Positions 1-9,031 of a stretch of 64,000 nucleotides of DNA are shown here, piece by piece (within the stretch, counting starts at the first letter, position 1; the number at the start of each line of letters is the position of its first letter). Position numbers and translations under genes: made by a program. Under the pieces are notes generated by a model. That model searched no databases. It had not been told where the DNA came from and saw nothing but the letters and a program-made list of their open reading frames with translations. This DNA comes from Chitinophagaceae bacterium UBA4411 (GTDB lineage: Bacteria > Bacteroidota > Bacteroidia > Chitinophagales > Chitinophagaceae), in assembly GCA_002400415.1 (NCBI GenBank), contig DGQP01000016.1, positions 204,330 through 268,329 of the forward strand, written 5' to 3'.

Positions 1-186
1 CAATTGTGAATTATCATTTTCAGCCTGGAGCAGGTCATCTTCACTGATGATACCTATATATTTATCTCCTTCCACAATAGGCAGATGCGCCACATGATTA
101 TCATTCATGAGTTGCAGCGCCTGGTACACCTTATCCTCAGGATGCAGGCAGGGTAATGTTTGAGATGGTAATTCCCTGGTTAACAT
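1..186 (-). CDS. CBS-domain protein, N-terminal part (cut by window edge)
   Basis: An open frame of 62 codons runs off the left edge; its ATG is read from the complement of 184-186. The translation begins MLTRELPSQTLPCLHPEDKV and continues with NDNHVAHLPIVEGDKYIGII and SEDDLLQ, the usual pattern of a CBS domain (hydrophobic helix, HLPIV strand, GIISEDDL). CBS domains normally sense adenine nucleotides, but the ligand cannot be told from one partial copy. An upstream in-frame stop limits any longer start to a few rare codons. It lies 35 bp after the hydrolase gene on the same strand and is probably co-transcribed with it. Confidence 0.8.
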   Translation of the reverse strand, partial: MLTRELPSQTLPCLHPEDKVYQALQLMNDNHVAHLPIVEGDKYIGIISEDDLLQAENDNSQL

Positions 187-221
187 GGATAGCGGCTTTG
201 TTTTTCCTAAGACCACAACGA

Positions 222-998
222 TTAGCCAACTGTTGCAGGCTCATTGAGCTTTTTCAAAAATTTGTGAAGTATCGCATTGAATTCGTCCGGTACTTCCATC
301 ATCGGCGCATGACCGCATTTATCAATAAAATGAAGCTCACTGTTCGGGATCAGCTTATTGAATTCACGGGCTACAAACGGCGGGGTGATCGTATCATTAT
401 TTCCCCATACCAATAACGTGGGCTGTTTAATTTGATTGAGTTCCTCGCCCAAATTATTCCGGATAGCACTTTTAGCCAGGGCAATGATCTTAATGGCTTT
501 CAGGCGATTGTTGGTAATGCTATATACTTCATCAACAAGCTCCTTCGTGGCTGTATTGGGATCATAAAAAGTCAGTTCAGTCTTTTTCTTAATATATTCA
601 TAATCTCCCCGTTTCGGATAACTATCCCCCATACCATTTTCAAAAAGCCCGGAACTGCCGGTAAGGATAAGTGATTTGATTCTTTCAGGGTGCTTCAATG
701 TATGGACCAGCGCCACATGCCCGCCTAAAGAATTACCCATCAGGTGAACTTTATCAAGGTCTCTTATATCCAGGAATTTATGAACAAATTTGGCCAATCC
801 GCCAACAGATGTATGTAATATATCCATCTCCAGTAACGGGAGCATCGGTACTATTACTTTATTATGCTGCTTAAAGTACTCAATAAGGCTTCTGAAATTG
901 CTCAGCGCTCCAAACAGGCCATGCAAAAGCACCAACGGTTCCCCGTTGCCTTCCTCAATAAACCTGAACTTATCCTGTTGTTTAATCTCGTATTCCAT
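222..998 (-). CDS. alpha/beta-fold hydrolase
   Basis: A 258-residue protein of the alpha/beta hydrolase superfamily. Visible landmarks are the oxyanion-loop motif LLHGLFGA near residue 25, the nucleophile elbow GNSLGG with Ser90, the acid in WGNNDTITPP (Asp202) and the histidine in CGHAPMMEVP (His230). No signal peptide or membrane segment is seen, so it should be cytosolic. The size and simple cap fit esterase, epoxide-hydrolase-like or MhpC-like enzymes; the substrate cannot be assigned. It starts a minus-strand unit with the CBS-domain gene 35 bp downstream. Confidence 0.9.
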   Translation of the reverse strand: MEYEIKQQDKFRFIEEGNGEPLVLLHGLFGALSNFRSLIEYFKQHNKVIVPMLPLLEMDILHTSVGGLAKFVHKFLDIRDLDKVHLMGNSLGGHVALVHTLKHPERIKSLILTGSSGLFENGMGDSYPKRGDYEYIKKKTELTFYDPNTATKELVDEVYSITNNRLKAIKIIALAKSAIRNNLGEELNQIKQPTLLVWGNNDTITPPFVAREFNKLIPNSELHFIDKCGHAPMMEVPDEFNAILHKFLKKLNEPATVG

Positions 999-1228
999 GG
1001 GCAGTCAATTCTGTTCGTACAATCCCCAAATTCAGGGACTAAAATAATCGTTTTGGCGCAAAAATGCTCAGTTTGCTTATAATAAGGATGAGGTTGCCGC
1101 AAATATAGGCGCAACAGGCTTGTTTTAAAAAGTTGTTTTGCTTTTGCAGGTTTTTTCTAACCCCTTTCTTTCTGTAAAATCCGCATGGCCTGGTCAGAGT
1201 TCAGGATCTGTTCAAATACGTGACAGGG

Positions 1229-1771
1229 TTAGCGGGCAGGAATATCTTCCGAAGCGGCTCCAAAGAAGTTTTTCAGTTCTGTAAACATATCTTTAAAAAC
1301 AGGGAGAATACGGCCAAAACCATCAATAACTTTTGGACCCCATGGCTGGATATATGAATAGGTTACCGATTGCTGTATCGTTTCATCCTGTATTAACTTT
1401 ATCTGATTTGCATAAAAAAGTAAAACACTGAAGACAATGGTATAAATAGCTATATACAGCAGGATACCTCCCAGTTTATTTAACCAGCCCAGCATCGCCA
1501 CTTCTACTGTACTTTCAATAGCATTGGCCCCCCATCGTATAAGCAATACCACAACCAGGAAGACAAGAATAAATGAAATGACAGGAAGCCACTGATCGGA
1601 AATATTTACCGCCGCCCCGATATAACCGGCTGCAACAGCAGATAATTTGATGGCCGCTGCCAAGCCAACAACTATTGCAACAAAAGAGAATATACCGATG
1701 ATCAATCCCCGCCGGTAGCCCCTGATAACAGCAATGATAATAACAATAGTAAAAACGATATCAAGGATCAT
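1229..1771 (-). CDS. CvpA family membrane protein
   Basis: A 180-residue protein with four predicted membrane helices (about residues 4-20, 25-45, 62-82 and 100-122) and the CvpA-type N-terminus DIVFTIVIIIAVIRGYRRGL. CvpA relatives are inner-membrane proteins first linked to colicin V production and later to envelope homeostasis and surface growth; the molecular activity is unknown. The tail after the last helix is hydrophilic, ending near FFGAASEDIPAR. The gene follows yqeY on the same strand with a gap of about 65 bp, so a shared transcript with gldC and yqeY is plausible. Confidence 0.85.
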   Translation of the reverse strand: MILDIVFTIVIIIAVIRGYRRGLIIGIFSFVAIVVGLAAAIKLSAVAAGYIGAAVNISDQWLPVISFILVFLVVVLLIRWGANAIESTVEVAMLGWLNKLGGILLYIAIYTIVFSVLLFYANQIKLIQDETIQQSVTYSYIQPWGPKVIDGFGRILPVFKDMFTELKNFFGAASEDIPAR

Positions 1772-1838
1772 AAGACAAGATGATGATTAATTTCTTAACG
1801 CAATATCATCAGGAAAATTTCTGAGCTGATTGTTTATT

Positions 1839-2291
1839 CTACTTGTTTAACAACTCCTTTACCAGCGCTGAAATAGTCTTACCATCTGCCTTTCCGGCCA
1901 GTTGCCTGGTAGCAACACCCATCACTTTACCCAGGTCAGCCGGAGAGGAGGCGCCCGTTGCAGCTATGATAGTTGCCAGTTCTGCTTTAATTTCTTCGGC
2001 AGATAATTGTTTTGGCAAAAACTTTTCGATTACAGCGATTTCCTCCTGTTCTTTTTTTGCCAGGTCGGCCCTGTTTTGCTGCTGGAAGATTTCTAATGAA
2101 TCTTTACGCTGCTTCACCAGCTTCTGCAATAGTTTTATTTCATCATCTTCCTTTAATTCGCCAGCGGCACCTTCCGAGGTTTTTGCTAACAGGATCGCTG
2201 CTTTTACTGCACGAAGGCTTCTCAATGCAGCTTCGTCCTTTGCCAGCATAGCTGCTTTTAACTCTGTCATTATCTTTTGTTCGAGGCTCAT
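1839..2291 (-). CDS. GatB/YqeY domain protein
   Basis: A 150-residue, full-length YqeY-like protein. It starts MSLEQKIMTELKAAMLAKDE, contains the family pattern LRSLRAVKAAI, a charged KQRKDSLEIF helix and the C-terminal TRQLAGKADGKTISALVKEL region. YqeY resembles the tail domain of the GatB amidotransferase subunit that contacts tRNA; stand-alone copies are common and their role is unclear. It sits between gldC (20 bp upstream) and cvpA. No signal peptide is present. The opposite strand also holds a long open frame, which I read as a by-product of codon bias. Confidence 0.9.
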   Translation of the reverse strand: MSLEQKIMTELKAAMLAKDEAALRSLRAVKAAILLAKTSEGAAGELKEDDEIKLLQKLVKQRKDSLEIFQQQNRADLAKKEQEEIAVIEKFLPKQLSAEEIKAELATIIAATGASSPADLGKVMGVATRQLAGKADGKTISALVKELLNK

Positions 2292-2311
2292 AGTATCTTT
2301 TTTTATATTTC

Positions 2312-2659
2312 TTATGCTTTGTTTTCTTTTATTTGTTTTTCCCGGCAGGTATGATAAAATTCTTTCGCAAAATTTTTCATATTCTCCACTGCCTCCTGAT
2401 GGTTGGTAGCCCTTCCATAAGTATCTGCCATCGTCATCATTGTCTGGTAAAAGAAATCAGCCATCTCATCCACCATCATATCTTTTGTCCACAGATCAAT
2501 GCGTAAAGCTGTTTTTTCCGCACTGTCCCAAAATGACAACATAAATGCTTTTGCTTTTTGAGCATTTTCCACAGTAGTGTCTGATGCAGACCATTCAATG
2601 GATTCAGGCAGCCGGTTCTCATCCATACCCACCCCAATGGTGATTGTTGATTTACTCAT
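2312..2659 (-). CDS. gldC: gliding motility protein GldC
   Basis: A 115-residue protein matching GldC in length and pattern: MSKSTITIGVGMDENRLPES, then IEWSASD, LSFWDSAEKTALRIDLWTKD and a helical DEMADFFYQTMMTMADTYGR segment. GldC is a small soluble accessory of Bacteroidota gliding motility and type IX secretion; in Flavobacterium it helps motility without being strictly essential. Its presence, with a type IX cargo protein at 4.1 kb, supports a Bacteroidota host with this export system. It leads the gldC-yqeY group and lies 35 bp after the glycosyltransferase gene. Confidence 0.88.
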   Translation of the reverse strand: MSKSTITIGVGMDENRLPESIEWSASDTTVENAQKAKAFMLSFWDSAEKTALRIDLWTKDMMVDEMADFFYQTMMTMADTYGRATNHQEAVENMKNFAKEFYHTCREKQIKENKA

Positions 2660-2694
2660 ATTAAAATATTAAAAGAAGGCAAAGGTAAATGAAA

Positions 2695-3819
2695 TCAGCC
2701 GACAGCTTTCAATATGGATTGCCACAACAGGTCTGCTGTCTTTGTCCATGTATATTCCTTTTCTGCCAGTTTTCCTTTTTCAATAAGATCAGCTCTTAAC
2801 TCTTCGTCTTTGTAGAGTAACAGCATTTGATCCGCTATCGAATGATAATTGGCCGGATCGGCATATAAAGCAGCATCTTTTGCTATTTCCTGCATAGAAG
2901 AACCGGAAGAGGTGATCACGGGTACCCCACAGCGCATCGCTTCTAATACGGGCACCCCAAAACCTTCCCACAAAGAAGGATATACCATTACATAAGCCGA
3001 TGCGGTCAGTTTCACTAACTCCTCCTCCGGCAAATAACCTGTCAACAGCACATCATCCCTGTATTTGTATGACTTCAATGCGTCAATAAATGAGTTATAT
3101 TTCCAGGCCAGCCTTCCTGCCAGCACCAGCTTCAGGCTGCTTTTTTGCTTTTTCTTAAAAACAGAAAAAGCTTTTAGCAGGTTCATAAGGTTTTTTCGCG
3201 GATGGATGGCACCGGTATATAAAAAATATTCTTTACCGCCGGTATACTTTTCTTTGACCTGTTCTTTTACTTCCCGGCTAACCGGCTGAAAAATTTCCTT
3301 AGCTGCACTGTATACCACATTTATTTTATCCCTGCTGACCGGGTACCGGGCAAGGATATCGTTTCTTGAAAAGAGGGAAACCGTAGCCACCGACTTTGCC
3401 TTTTCTAAAAACTTTGGTGTATACCTTTTAAAGAATAACAAATGAGATCTTTTAATAAAGGCAGGGTAATGTAAAAAAGAAAGATCATGCAGTACCAGGC
3501 ACTGCGGGACTTTTGTTGATAAAGAGCAGAAGCCATCGCAGGAAACGAAAACATCGGCTTTATGTTTTCTTAGAGCAGCCGGTATTTTTATATCATACCA
3601 CAATTTCCATAATACGGGGTGACGGGCGGGCGGGCCAGTAACCACTGCTTTCACATTGTCAGCAAAGATGAACCGCTGGTTATAGGGGCGGTCAAAAATA
3701 AAAACAAACTCATGTTGCGGGTGATCAGCAACAATTTTCCGGATGGCCTCGTATAAAAAATAACCATATCCTTCCAGATAGTCATCCAGCAGAAACCTTG
3801 TATTGACCGCAATTTTCAT
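2695..3819 (-). CDS. GT-B glycosyltransferase, family 4 type
   Basis: A 374-residue glycosyltransferase of the GT-B fold. The ATG giving MKIAVNTRFLL is preferred over a TTG four codons upstream because beta strand 1 starts there. The N-terminal half holds HDLSFLHYPAF; the C-terminal half holds the donor-site pattern YTGAIHPRKNLMNLLKAF and the conserved YPSLWEGFGVPVLEAMRCG segment with the EX7E-type glutamates. Such enzymes transfer sugars from nucleotide donors to polysaccharide, lipopolysaccharide or glycoprotein acceptors; acceptor and sugar are unknown. It has no membrane helix and is followed by gldC. Confidence 0.9.
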   Translation of the reverse strand: MKIAVNTRFLLDDYLEGYGYFLYEAIRKIVADHPQHEFVFIFDRPYNQRFIFADNVKAVVTGPPARHPVLWKLWYDIKIPAALRKHKADVFVSCDGFCSLSTKVPQCLVLHDLSFLHYPAFIKRSHLLFFKRYTPKFLEKAKSVATVSLFSRNDILARYPVSRDKINVVYSAAKEIFQPVSREVKEQVKEKYTGGKEYFLYTGAIHPRKNLMNLLKAFSVFKKKQKSSLKLVLAGRLAWKYNSFIDALKSYKYRDDVLLTGYLPEEELVKLTASAYVMVYPSLWEGFGVPVLEAMRCGVPVITSSGSSMQEIAKDAALYADPANYHSIADQMLLLYKDEELRADLIEKGKLAEKEYTWTKTADLLWQSILKAVG

Positions 3820-4100
3820 GATTGGATGCAAATTTACCGGCTGATTGTGAATTTCCTTAGTAAAAAACCGGCAAAGAGGCCGCTTAATAAACCAGTACAG
3901 AGGTATTTTATCTTTTTATTCTACTATTAAAACATATAAAATTTACCTGTTTCAGCGTGTTGGAATTTACAGGAATAATCACTGTGGATATTCATTAAAT
4001 ACCGGTTTTAAAATAGGGCAGTTATACAATTGCTGACCAATGGCTGCTGAACTATTTTTATCCTTCAAACCGGTACCCGTGTGAAACCAAAACATACCCT

Positions 4101-5306
4101 ATGAAACATACCTATACAAAATTTCTCACATCTTTTTTTCTGCTTATCACTTTGTTACTGCTGAATCATCATTCTTCCAATGCACAATGCCCGGTGGGTT
4201 ATCCGCCCGGCTCAACTGCATTCGACACGACTATTAAATTTCCAACCGGGGTTACTTCTATTCCGGTGAAATTCCCTCAATTTAATCCACAGGATGGAAT
4301 GGTAACCTGCGTAAGACTTTGTGTTACCATAACGGGGATTATTGATACCCTGGCCATGCAAAACTATGCAGCATCCCCCCAGACAGCAACTTTCAACTAC
4401 ATAAGAAATGACCAGATCACAGGTCCCGGCATATCAACTCCTTTATCCAACAGTGCCAGTCTTTCATACGGCCCTCCGGGTAATATTCTGACTGCATATG
4501 ATGGTATTCCGGGCGCCGGTACTGATTTCTATTCTATGGCAGATGACACGATTCTAAATGAAGTGCTTTGCCGCACTATCAGCGATTCAGCAACCATCAT
4601 CCAGTTTTATGGCACCGACAGCGTTACCTATAATTATGATATCAGTGTGTCAACCAGCGCCTCCATATCGGGTGGCAGCAGCAGTACGCTTGTGTTAACC
4701 TCGGCACTGGTGAATTTTCATTTTGAATATTGCACCTGCCCCGGCTATCTTTTACCACTGAACATTTACCGCTTTTCAGTCAATAAAGCAGATGATAAAA
4801 AAGCAGAATTGAAATGGGTGGGATATGATAACAATCAAAATGGTGCAGGCTATCATTACGAAGTACAAATGAGCCGGGATGGTTTCAATTTTAGCCCTGT
4901 AGCCAGCATAGAAAGAAATACAAACGGGAGCAGCGAATATGCATACTTCTATAATATGCCTTCAACCGGCCGTTATTTCTTCCGCATCAGGCAGGTTGGT
5001 GAGGATGGGCGCTCGTATTTTACAGATATTAAATATGTAGATGCAGGAAATAACACCCCGGTCAAATTTAATATCTATCCAAACCCTTCCACGGGTATTG
5101 TTGGTATCAAATTTGATAATATTACACCCGGAAAATATGTAGTTCTTATAAACAACGCACTGGGTCAGACTGTTGTTGATAAAGAAATTGAAGTGGCAGG
5201 TAATTCATATCAACAGGTTGCAACGTTACATAAGGGTTTCTACTGGGTTAGACTGACGAATGTAACGAGCCAATTGTCCAGTGTCAATCAACTTTTCATT
5301 AAATGA
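4101..5306 (+). CDS. secreted protein with type IX secretion sorting domain
   Basis: A 401-residue exported protein. A signal peptide (KFLTSFFLLITLLLLNHHSS, cleavage near SNA-QC) precedes a beta-rich region of no recognised family. Residues about 225-315 resemble a fibronectin-III-like or T9SS-associated domain (ELKWVGYDNNQNGAGYHYEV, then GRYFFRIRQVGEDGRSYF). The last 80 residues form a type A C-terminal sorting domain: FNIYPNPSTGIVGIKF, LINNALGQTV and GFYWVRLTN. This domain directs passage through the type IX system and attachment or release at the cell surface. It is a single-gene unit with a strong terminator directly downstream. Confidence 0.88.
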   Translation: MKHTYTKFLTSFFLLITLLLLNHHSSNAQCPVGYPPGSTAFDTTIKFPTGVTSIPVKFPQFNPQDGMVTCVRLCVTITGIIDTLAMQNYAASPQTATFNYIRNDQITGPGISTPLSNSASLSYGPPGNILTAYDGIPGAGTDFYSMADDTILNEVLCRTISDSATIIQFYGTDSVTYNYDISVSTSASISGGSSSTLVLTSALVNFHFEYCTCPGYLLPLNIYRFSVNKADDKKAELKWVGYDNNQNGAGYHYEVQMSRDGFNFSPVASIERNTNGSSEYAYFYNMPSTGRYFFRIRQVGEDGRSYFTDIKYVDAGNNTPVKFNIYPNPSTGIVGIKFDNITPGKYVVLINNALGQTVVDKEIEVAGNSYQQVATLHKGFYWVRLTNVTSQLSSVNQLFIK

Positions 5307-5336
5307 CCTCTTAGGTGGAAGAGGATGGTGGCTTGT

Positions 5337-5368
5337 AAAAGGGGCCTTGGTTCGGGGCCCCTTTCTTT
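5337..5368 (+). terminator. intrinsic terminator after the sorting-domain gene
   Basis: A perfect 9-bp stem (AAAGGGGCC at 5338-5346 with GGCCCCTTT at 5356-5364) encloses a 9-nt loop and is followed by a T-rich tract. It lies 32 bp past the stop codon at 5306. Confidence 0.8.
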
Positions 5369-5424
5369 TAACCTCGCTTCCCCTAATATATTTTCTTGAT
5401 TTCCCAATATTTTGAAAGACTTTG

Positions 5425-5453
5425 ACCGGAGCTCCGCCCTGCGGACCTCCGGT
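5425..5453. repeat. REP-like GC-rich palindrome
   Basis: A nested hairpin: ACCGGAG (5425-5431) pairs with CTCCGGT (5447-5453), and inside it TCCGC (5433-5437) pairs with GCGGA (5441-5445), leaving a CCT loop. The apex reads CCTGCGG, a core shared with the palindromes at 31486 and 33320. It lies upstream of the DUF4290 gene and is too far from a T-run to be a good terminator. Confidence 0.6.
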
Positions 5454-5504
5454 TTCTTTCTTACGCCTGCATTTCATACATTTGTCGCTGACCAATTTAT
5501 TCAC

Positions 5505-6191
5505 ATGGAATATAATACCACCAGGAATCACCTCACTATGAGAGAATATGGCCGGCATGTTCAGAAAATGATCGAACATGTGCTGACCATTGAAGACCCG
5601 GAAAGACGTCAGCGCCAGGCTTACGCCGTTATTGAACTGATGGGGTTTTTAAACCCTCACCTGAAAAATGTAGAAGACTTCCGGCACAAACTATGGGATC
5701 ATCTTTTCCTCATCGCAGATTTTAAGTTAGACGTTAAATCTCCCTACCCGATCCCAACCCGGGAAACACTCAAGGCAAAACCGGCCCCGCTTCCTTATCC
5801 TAAACGGCACCCGAAATTCTCGCACCTGGGCAAAAATCTGGAAGTGGTTATCAATAAAGCATTGAAAGAAGAAAACCCGGAGAAAAAATTAGGGTTCGCC
5901 AATGCTGTCGCTTATTACATGAAACTGGCCTATAATAACTGGCATAAAGAGATTGTACATGATGACGCTATTCAAAGCGAACTCAGCAGTATTACCAATG
6001 GCCAGCTTACATTTACAAACACACCATTTGTAAAAGCCTTCCGGCCACAACAGGAGAACAGGGACCGCGGCGGGTATGGTAAACAGAGAGGAAAATTCCA
6101 GCAGCGTGGCGGTGGTAATGGTGGCGGCCAGCGCCGCAACGACGGCCGGGATAACCGCGGTGGCGGCAATTTTAAGAAGAAGAGATATTAA
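5505..6191 (+). CDS. DUF4290 domain protein with RG-rich tail
   Basis: A 228-residue protein starting MEYNTTRNHLTMREYGRHVQ, the conserved beginning of DUF4290 proteins found in Bacteroidota; this ATG is preferred over a TTG 93 bp upstream, which would add sequence unlike the family. The core (residues 1-175) is helical, with GRHVQKMIEHVLTIEDPERR. The last 45 residues are low-complexity and rich in Arg-Gly-Gly and Gln, ending in a basic KKKRY; such RGG tails commonly contact RNA. The molecular role of DUF4290 is unknown. The gene is followed by a terminator at 6217. Confidence 0.87.
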   Translation: MEYNTTRNHLTMREYGRHVQKMIEHVLTIEDPERRQRQAYAVIELMGFLNPHLKNVEDFRHKLWDHLFLIADFKLDVKSPYPIPTRETLKAKPAPLPYPKRHPKFSHLGKNLEVVINKALKEENPEKKLGFANAVAYYMKLAYNNWHKEIVHDDAIQSELSSITNGQLTFTNTPFVKAFRPQQENRDRGGYGKQRGKFQQRGGGNGGGQRRNDGRDNRGGGNFKKKRY

Positions 6192-6216
6192 ACCATTAGT
6201 TAAGAATTTTTATATG

Positions 6217-6250
6217 AAAAGGTTGACAGGTAATTCTGTTCAACCTTTTT
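6217..6250 (+). terminator. intrinsic terminator after the DUF4290 gene
   Basis: AAAAGGTTGACAG (6217-6229) pairs with CTGTTCAACCTTTT (6236-6249) with a single bulged T, followed by T-rich sequence. It is 25 bp past the stop codon. Confidence 0.75.
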
Positions 6251-6338
6251 CCTTTTATTCACCAGTCTGTCCCTGTAAAAATTTACCTTGCATGTATCAA
6301 TTCCGGTATAGAAACACATTAATCAATCCATTTAAAAG

Positions 6339-7649
6339 ATGTATTCCTTTGAAGTAAAAGGCGGCAAAAAACTACAAGGTGAGATCATTCCGCAAGGTGC
6401 AAAAAATGAAGCCCTGCAGATCATCAGCGCCGTGCTACTTACACCTGAAAAAATTACTATTACTAATATTCCTGATATACTTGATGTCAACCTGCTGATA
6501 GAATTACTGGGTGACATGGAAGTGAAGATCGAATGGCCACAGCGGGATACCTGCATTTTCCAGGCAGATAACGTAAACATTGATTACCTGCACAGTGAAA
6601 CCTATAAAAAGAAAAGCGGGAGATTGCGTGGTTCAGTGATGCTGGCGGGCCCGATGTTGTCGAGATTCCGGAAAGCATTTATACCGAAACCCGGTGGCGA
6701 TAAAATTGGAAGAAGAAGGTTAGATACCCACATCATTGGATTTGAAAAATTAGGCGCTTCATTTAATTATCATGCCGAAGATGGGTTCTTTCACCTGGAA
6801 GCTCCGAACCTGAAAGGAACCCACCTGTTGTTAGATGAGCCTTCGGTGACCGGCACTGCCAATATTATAATGGCAGCTGCCATGGCCAATGGCAGCACTG
6901 CTATTTATAACGCTGCCTGCGAACCCTATATCCAGCAGCTATGCAAAATGCTGAACCGGATGGGTGCAAAGATCAGTGGCATTGGAAGTAATCTGCTGAC
7001 TATTGAAGGCGTGAGTTACCTCGGCGGTACCGAACACCGCATGTTGCCTGATATGATCGAAGTAGGCTCATTCATTGGTCTTGCCGCCATGACGCAAAGT
7101 GATATCACCATTAAAAATGCAGGCATTGAACACCTGGGCATTATTCCCGAAAAATTCCGGCAACTGGGAATCAAAATGAATTTTATTGGTGATGATATTC
7201 ATATCCCTTCCCAGGAAATATATGAAATACAAACATTCCTGGATGGTTCGGTACTTACGATCTATGACCACCCCTGGCCGGGATTTACACCCGATCTCCT
7301 GAGCATTGTTTTGGTAACAGCAATACAAGCCCGGGGATCTGTGCTTATCCACCAGAAAATGTTTGAAAGCCGCTTGTTCTTTGTCGATAAACTGATTGAT
7401 ATGGGGGCAAGAATTGTACTCTGCGATCCGCACCGGGCTGTCGTGATCGGTTTAGAAAGAGAACAGGCACTCCGGGGTATCACCATGAGTTCCCCGGATA
7501 TCCGTGCCGGCGTCTCGTTATTGATCGCCGCACTCAGCGCAGAAGGGAAGAGCATTATTCAGAATATTGAACAAATAGATCGAGGCTACCAGGATATTGA
7601 CGGGCGATTAAAAAAATTAGGGGCTGATATAAAAAGAACAGAAGGATAA
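6339..7649 (+). CDS. murA: UDP-GlcNAc 1-carboxyvinyltransferase MurA (Cys-to-Asp active site)
   Basis: A 436-residue, full-length EPT-fold enzyme that moves enolpyruvate from PEP to UDP-N-acetylglucosamine, the first committed step of peptidoglycan synthesis, in the cytosol. Visible family patterns are GAKNEALQIISA near residue 20, the active-site loop PGGDKIGRRRLDTHIIG (118-134), and LPDMIEVGSFIGLAA. The loop residue that is Cys115 in Escherichia coli is Asp121 here (codon GAT at 6699-6701). The HAD gene begins in the stop codon (TAATG overlap), so the two are translated from one message. AroA is less likely because the UDP-GlcNAc-type loop is present. Confidence 0.92.
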   Translation: MYSFEVKGGKKLQGEIIPQGAKNEALQIISAVLLTPEKITITNIPDILDVNLLIELLGDMEVKIEWPQRDTCIFQADNVNIDYLHSETYKKKSGRLRGSVMLAGPMLSRFRKAFIPKPGGDKIGRRRLDTHIIGFEKLGASFNYHAEDGFFHLEAPNLKGTHLLLDEPSVTGTANIIMAAAMANGSTAIYNAACEPYIQQLCKMLNRMGAKISGIGSNLLTIEGVSYLGGTEHRMLPDMIEVGSFIGLAAMTQSDITIKNAGIEHLGIIPEKFRQLGIKMNFIGDDIHIPSQEIYEIQTFLDGSVLTIYDHPWPGFTPDLLSIVLVTAIQARGSVLIHQKMFESRLFFVDKLIDMGARIVLCDPHRAVVIGLEREQALRGITMSSPDIRAGVSLLIAALSAEGKSIIQNIEQIDRGYQDIDGRLKKLGADIKRTEG

Positions 7650-8335
7650 TGGACATTAAAGTAATAGCATTTGATGCCGATGATACATTATGGGTAAATG
7701 AACCTTATTTCCAGGAAACAGAAAAAAAATTCTGCACCCTGCTGGAGGATTATTTGCCCCAGCATACAACCGCCAAAGAATTATTTAAAACCGAGATTGC
7801 CAACCTTGCTTTATATGGATATGGCATCAAGGGTTTTATGCTGAGCATGGTCGAAACTGCTTTACGCATCGGAGGCAGGAATATCAACCCGGAAATCATT
7901 GAAAAAGCAATCGGGTATGGCAAAGAACTGCTGGAAAAACCCATTGAATTACTAGATGGTGTAGAGGATGTTTTAAAAGCACTAAAAGATAAATACCGGT
8001 TAGTAGTGGCTACAAAAGGGGACCTGCTGGACCAGGAACGGAAATTAAAAAAATCCGGGCTCGAGCATTATTTTCATCATATTGAGATCATGAGTGAAAA
8101 ACACGAGAACGATTACCTGAAACTGATCAAACATCTTGACATAGATGCCAGCCAGTTCATCATGATCGGTAACTCCCTTAAATCAGATATTCTGCCTGTG
8201 CTGGCTATTGGTGGTTATGCCTGTCATATTCCATATCATACCACCTGGGCACATGAGCACATAGAGCACACTATCGAACATCCCCGTTTTTCCAAACTGG
8301 AAAAAATAGCAGACATCCTTTTACACTTAAAATAA
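7649..8335 (+). CDS. HAD-superfamily hydrolase
   Basis: A 228-residue phosphatase-like protein. Motif I is FDADDTLW (Asp9, Asp11), motif II is the VVATKG strand, motif III is the Lys in YLKLIKHL, and motif IV is IGNSLKSDI, giving a complete HAD active site. The cap lies between motifs I and II (class C1). HAD enzymes hydrolyse phosphate esters; the substrate is not deducible. It overlaps murA by one base, which suggests translational coupling, though no link to cell-wall synthesis is otherwise shown. Confidence 0.88.
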   Translation: MDIKVIAFDADDTLWVNEPYFQETEKKFCTLLEDYLPQHTTAKELFKTEIANLALYGYGIKGFMLSMVETALRIGGRNINPEIIEKAIGYGKELLEKPIELLDGVEDVLKALKDKYRLVVATKGDLLDQERKLKKSGLEHYFHHIEIMSEKHENDYLKLIKHLDIDASQFIMIGNSLKSDILPVLAIGGYACHIPYHTTWAHEHIEHTIEHPRFSKLEKIADILLHLK

Positions 8336-8387
8336 GTACACTGCCGGGCAATTATTAAACGTTGCTGTTTTCTTCTTTTCTTTGCAC

Positions 8388-8966
8388 ATGGCATCCCCCA
8401 AAAACAAGGTCATCATTATCGCTGCTCCATCCGGCGCAGGCAAAACATCCATTACCCGTCATTTATTAAAAAGTCTGTCAGGCAAACTGGCTTTTTCCAT
8501 TTCGGCCGCTACCCGCCAGCCCCGTAATAACGAGAAGAATGGGGTTGATTATTATTTTATCTCCGCCGGTGAATTCCGGCAAAGGATAGATAACAATGAG
8601 TTTGTGGAATGGGAAATGGTTTATGAAGGAAAATACTATGGTACACTAAAAGCAGAATTGGAAAGAATCTGGAATGAAGGCAAATCGCCTTTGCTGGATG
8701 TGGATGTGCAGGGTGGCATTCATGTGCAACAGCAATTTCCCGGCTCATCGCTATCTCTTTTTATCGAACCTCCCTCCATTGAAGAATTAAGAAAAAGGCT
8801 GGAGAAAAGAGGGACTGAAACACCGGAATCCCTGCAGGCAAGGATCAATAAAGCCTCTTACGAACTTTCGTTCAAGGGTCATTTCGACAAGATTATCCTG
8901 AACGATAAACTCGAAACAGCCTGTTTAGCAGCTGAAAAAGCGGTCAGGGATTTCCTGGACAGTTGA
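8388..8966 (+). CDS. gmk: guanylate kinase
   Basis: A 192-residue enzyme converting GMP and ATP to GDP and ADP. The P-loop APSGAGKTS has its Lys at position 19; ATRQPRNNEKNGVDYYFI and YEGKYYGT form the GMP-binding region, and LLDVDVQGG follows. The ATG at 8388 is chosen; a TTG two codons earlier adds nothing conserved. A TTTCTTTG -7-like element ends only three bases before this ATG, so the message may be nearly leaderless. The length is normal for the family. Confidence 0.93.
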   Translation: MASPKNKVIIIAAPSGAGKTSITRHLLKSLSGKLAFSISAATRQPRNNEKNGVDYYFISAGEFRQRIDNNEFVEWEMVYEGKYYGTLKAELERIWNEGKSPLLDVDVQGGIHVQQQFPGSSLSLFIEPPSIEELRKRLEKRGTETPESLQARINKASYELSFKGHFDKIILNDKLETACLAAEKAVRDFLDS

Positions 8967-9031
8967 TTGCCCTGTTTCCATAGCTGATAGCTCCCTACCT
9001 GCAATATCTTTTCCTTTTCTATCTTTACCCC

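Noticed and set aside
1843..2409. Long open frame opposite the yqeY gene
   Set aside because: It overlaps two real genes on the other strand and gives a Ser/Ala/Phe-rich sequence without recognisable domain.
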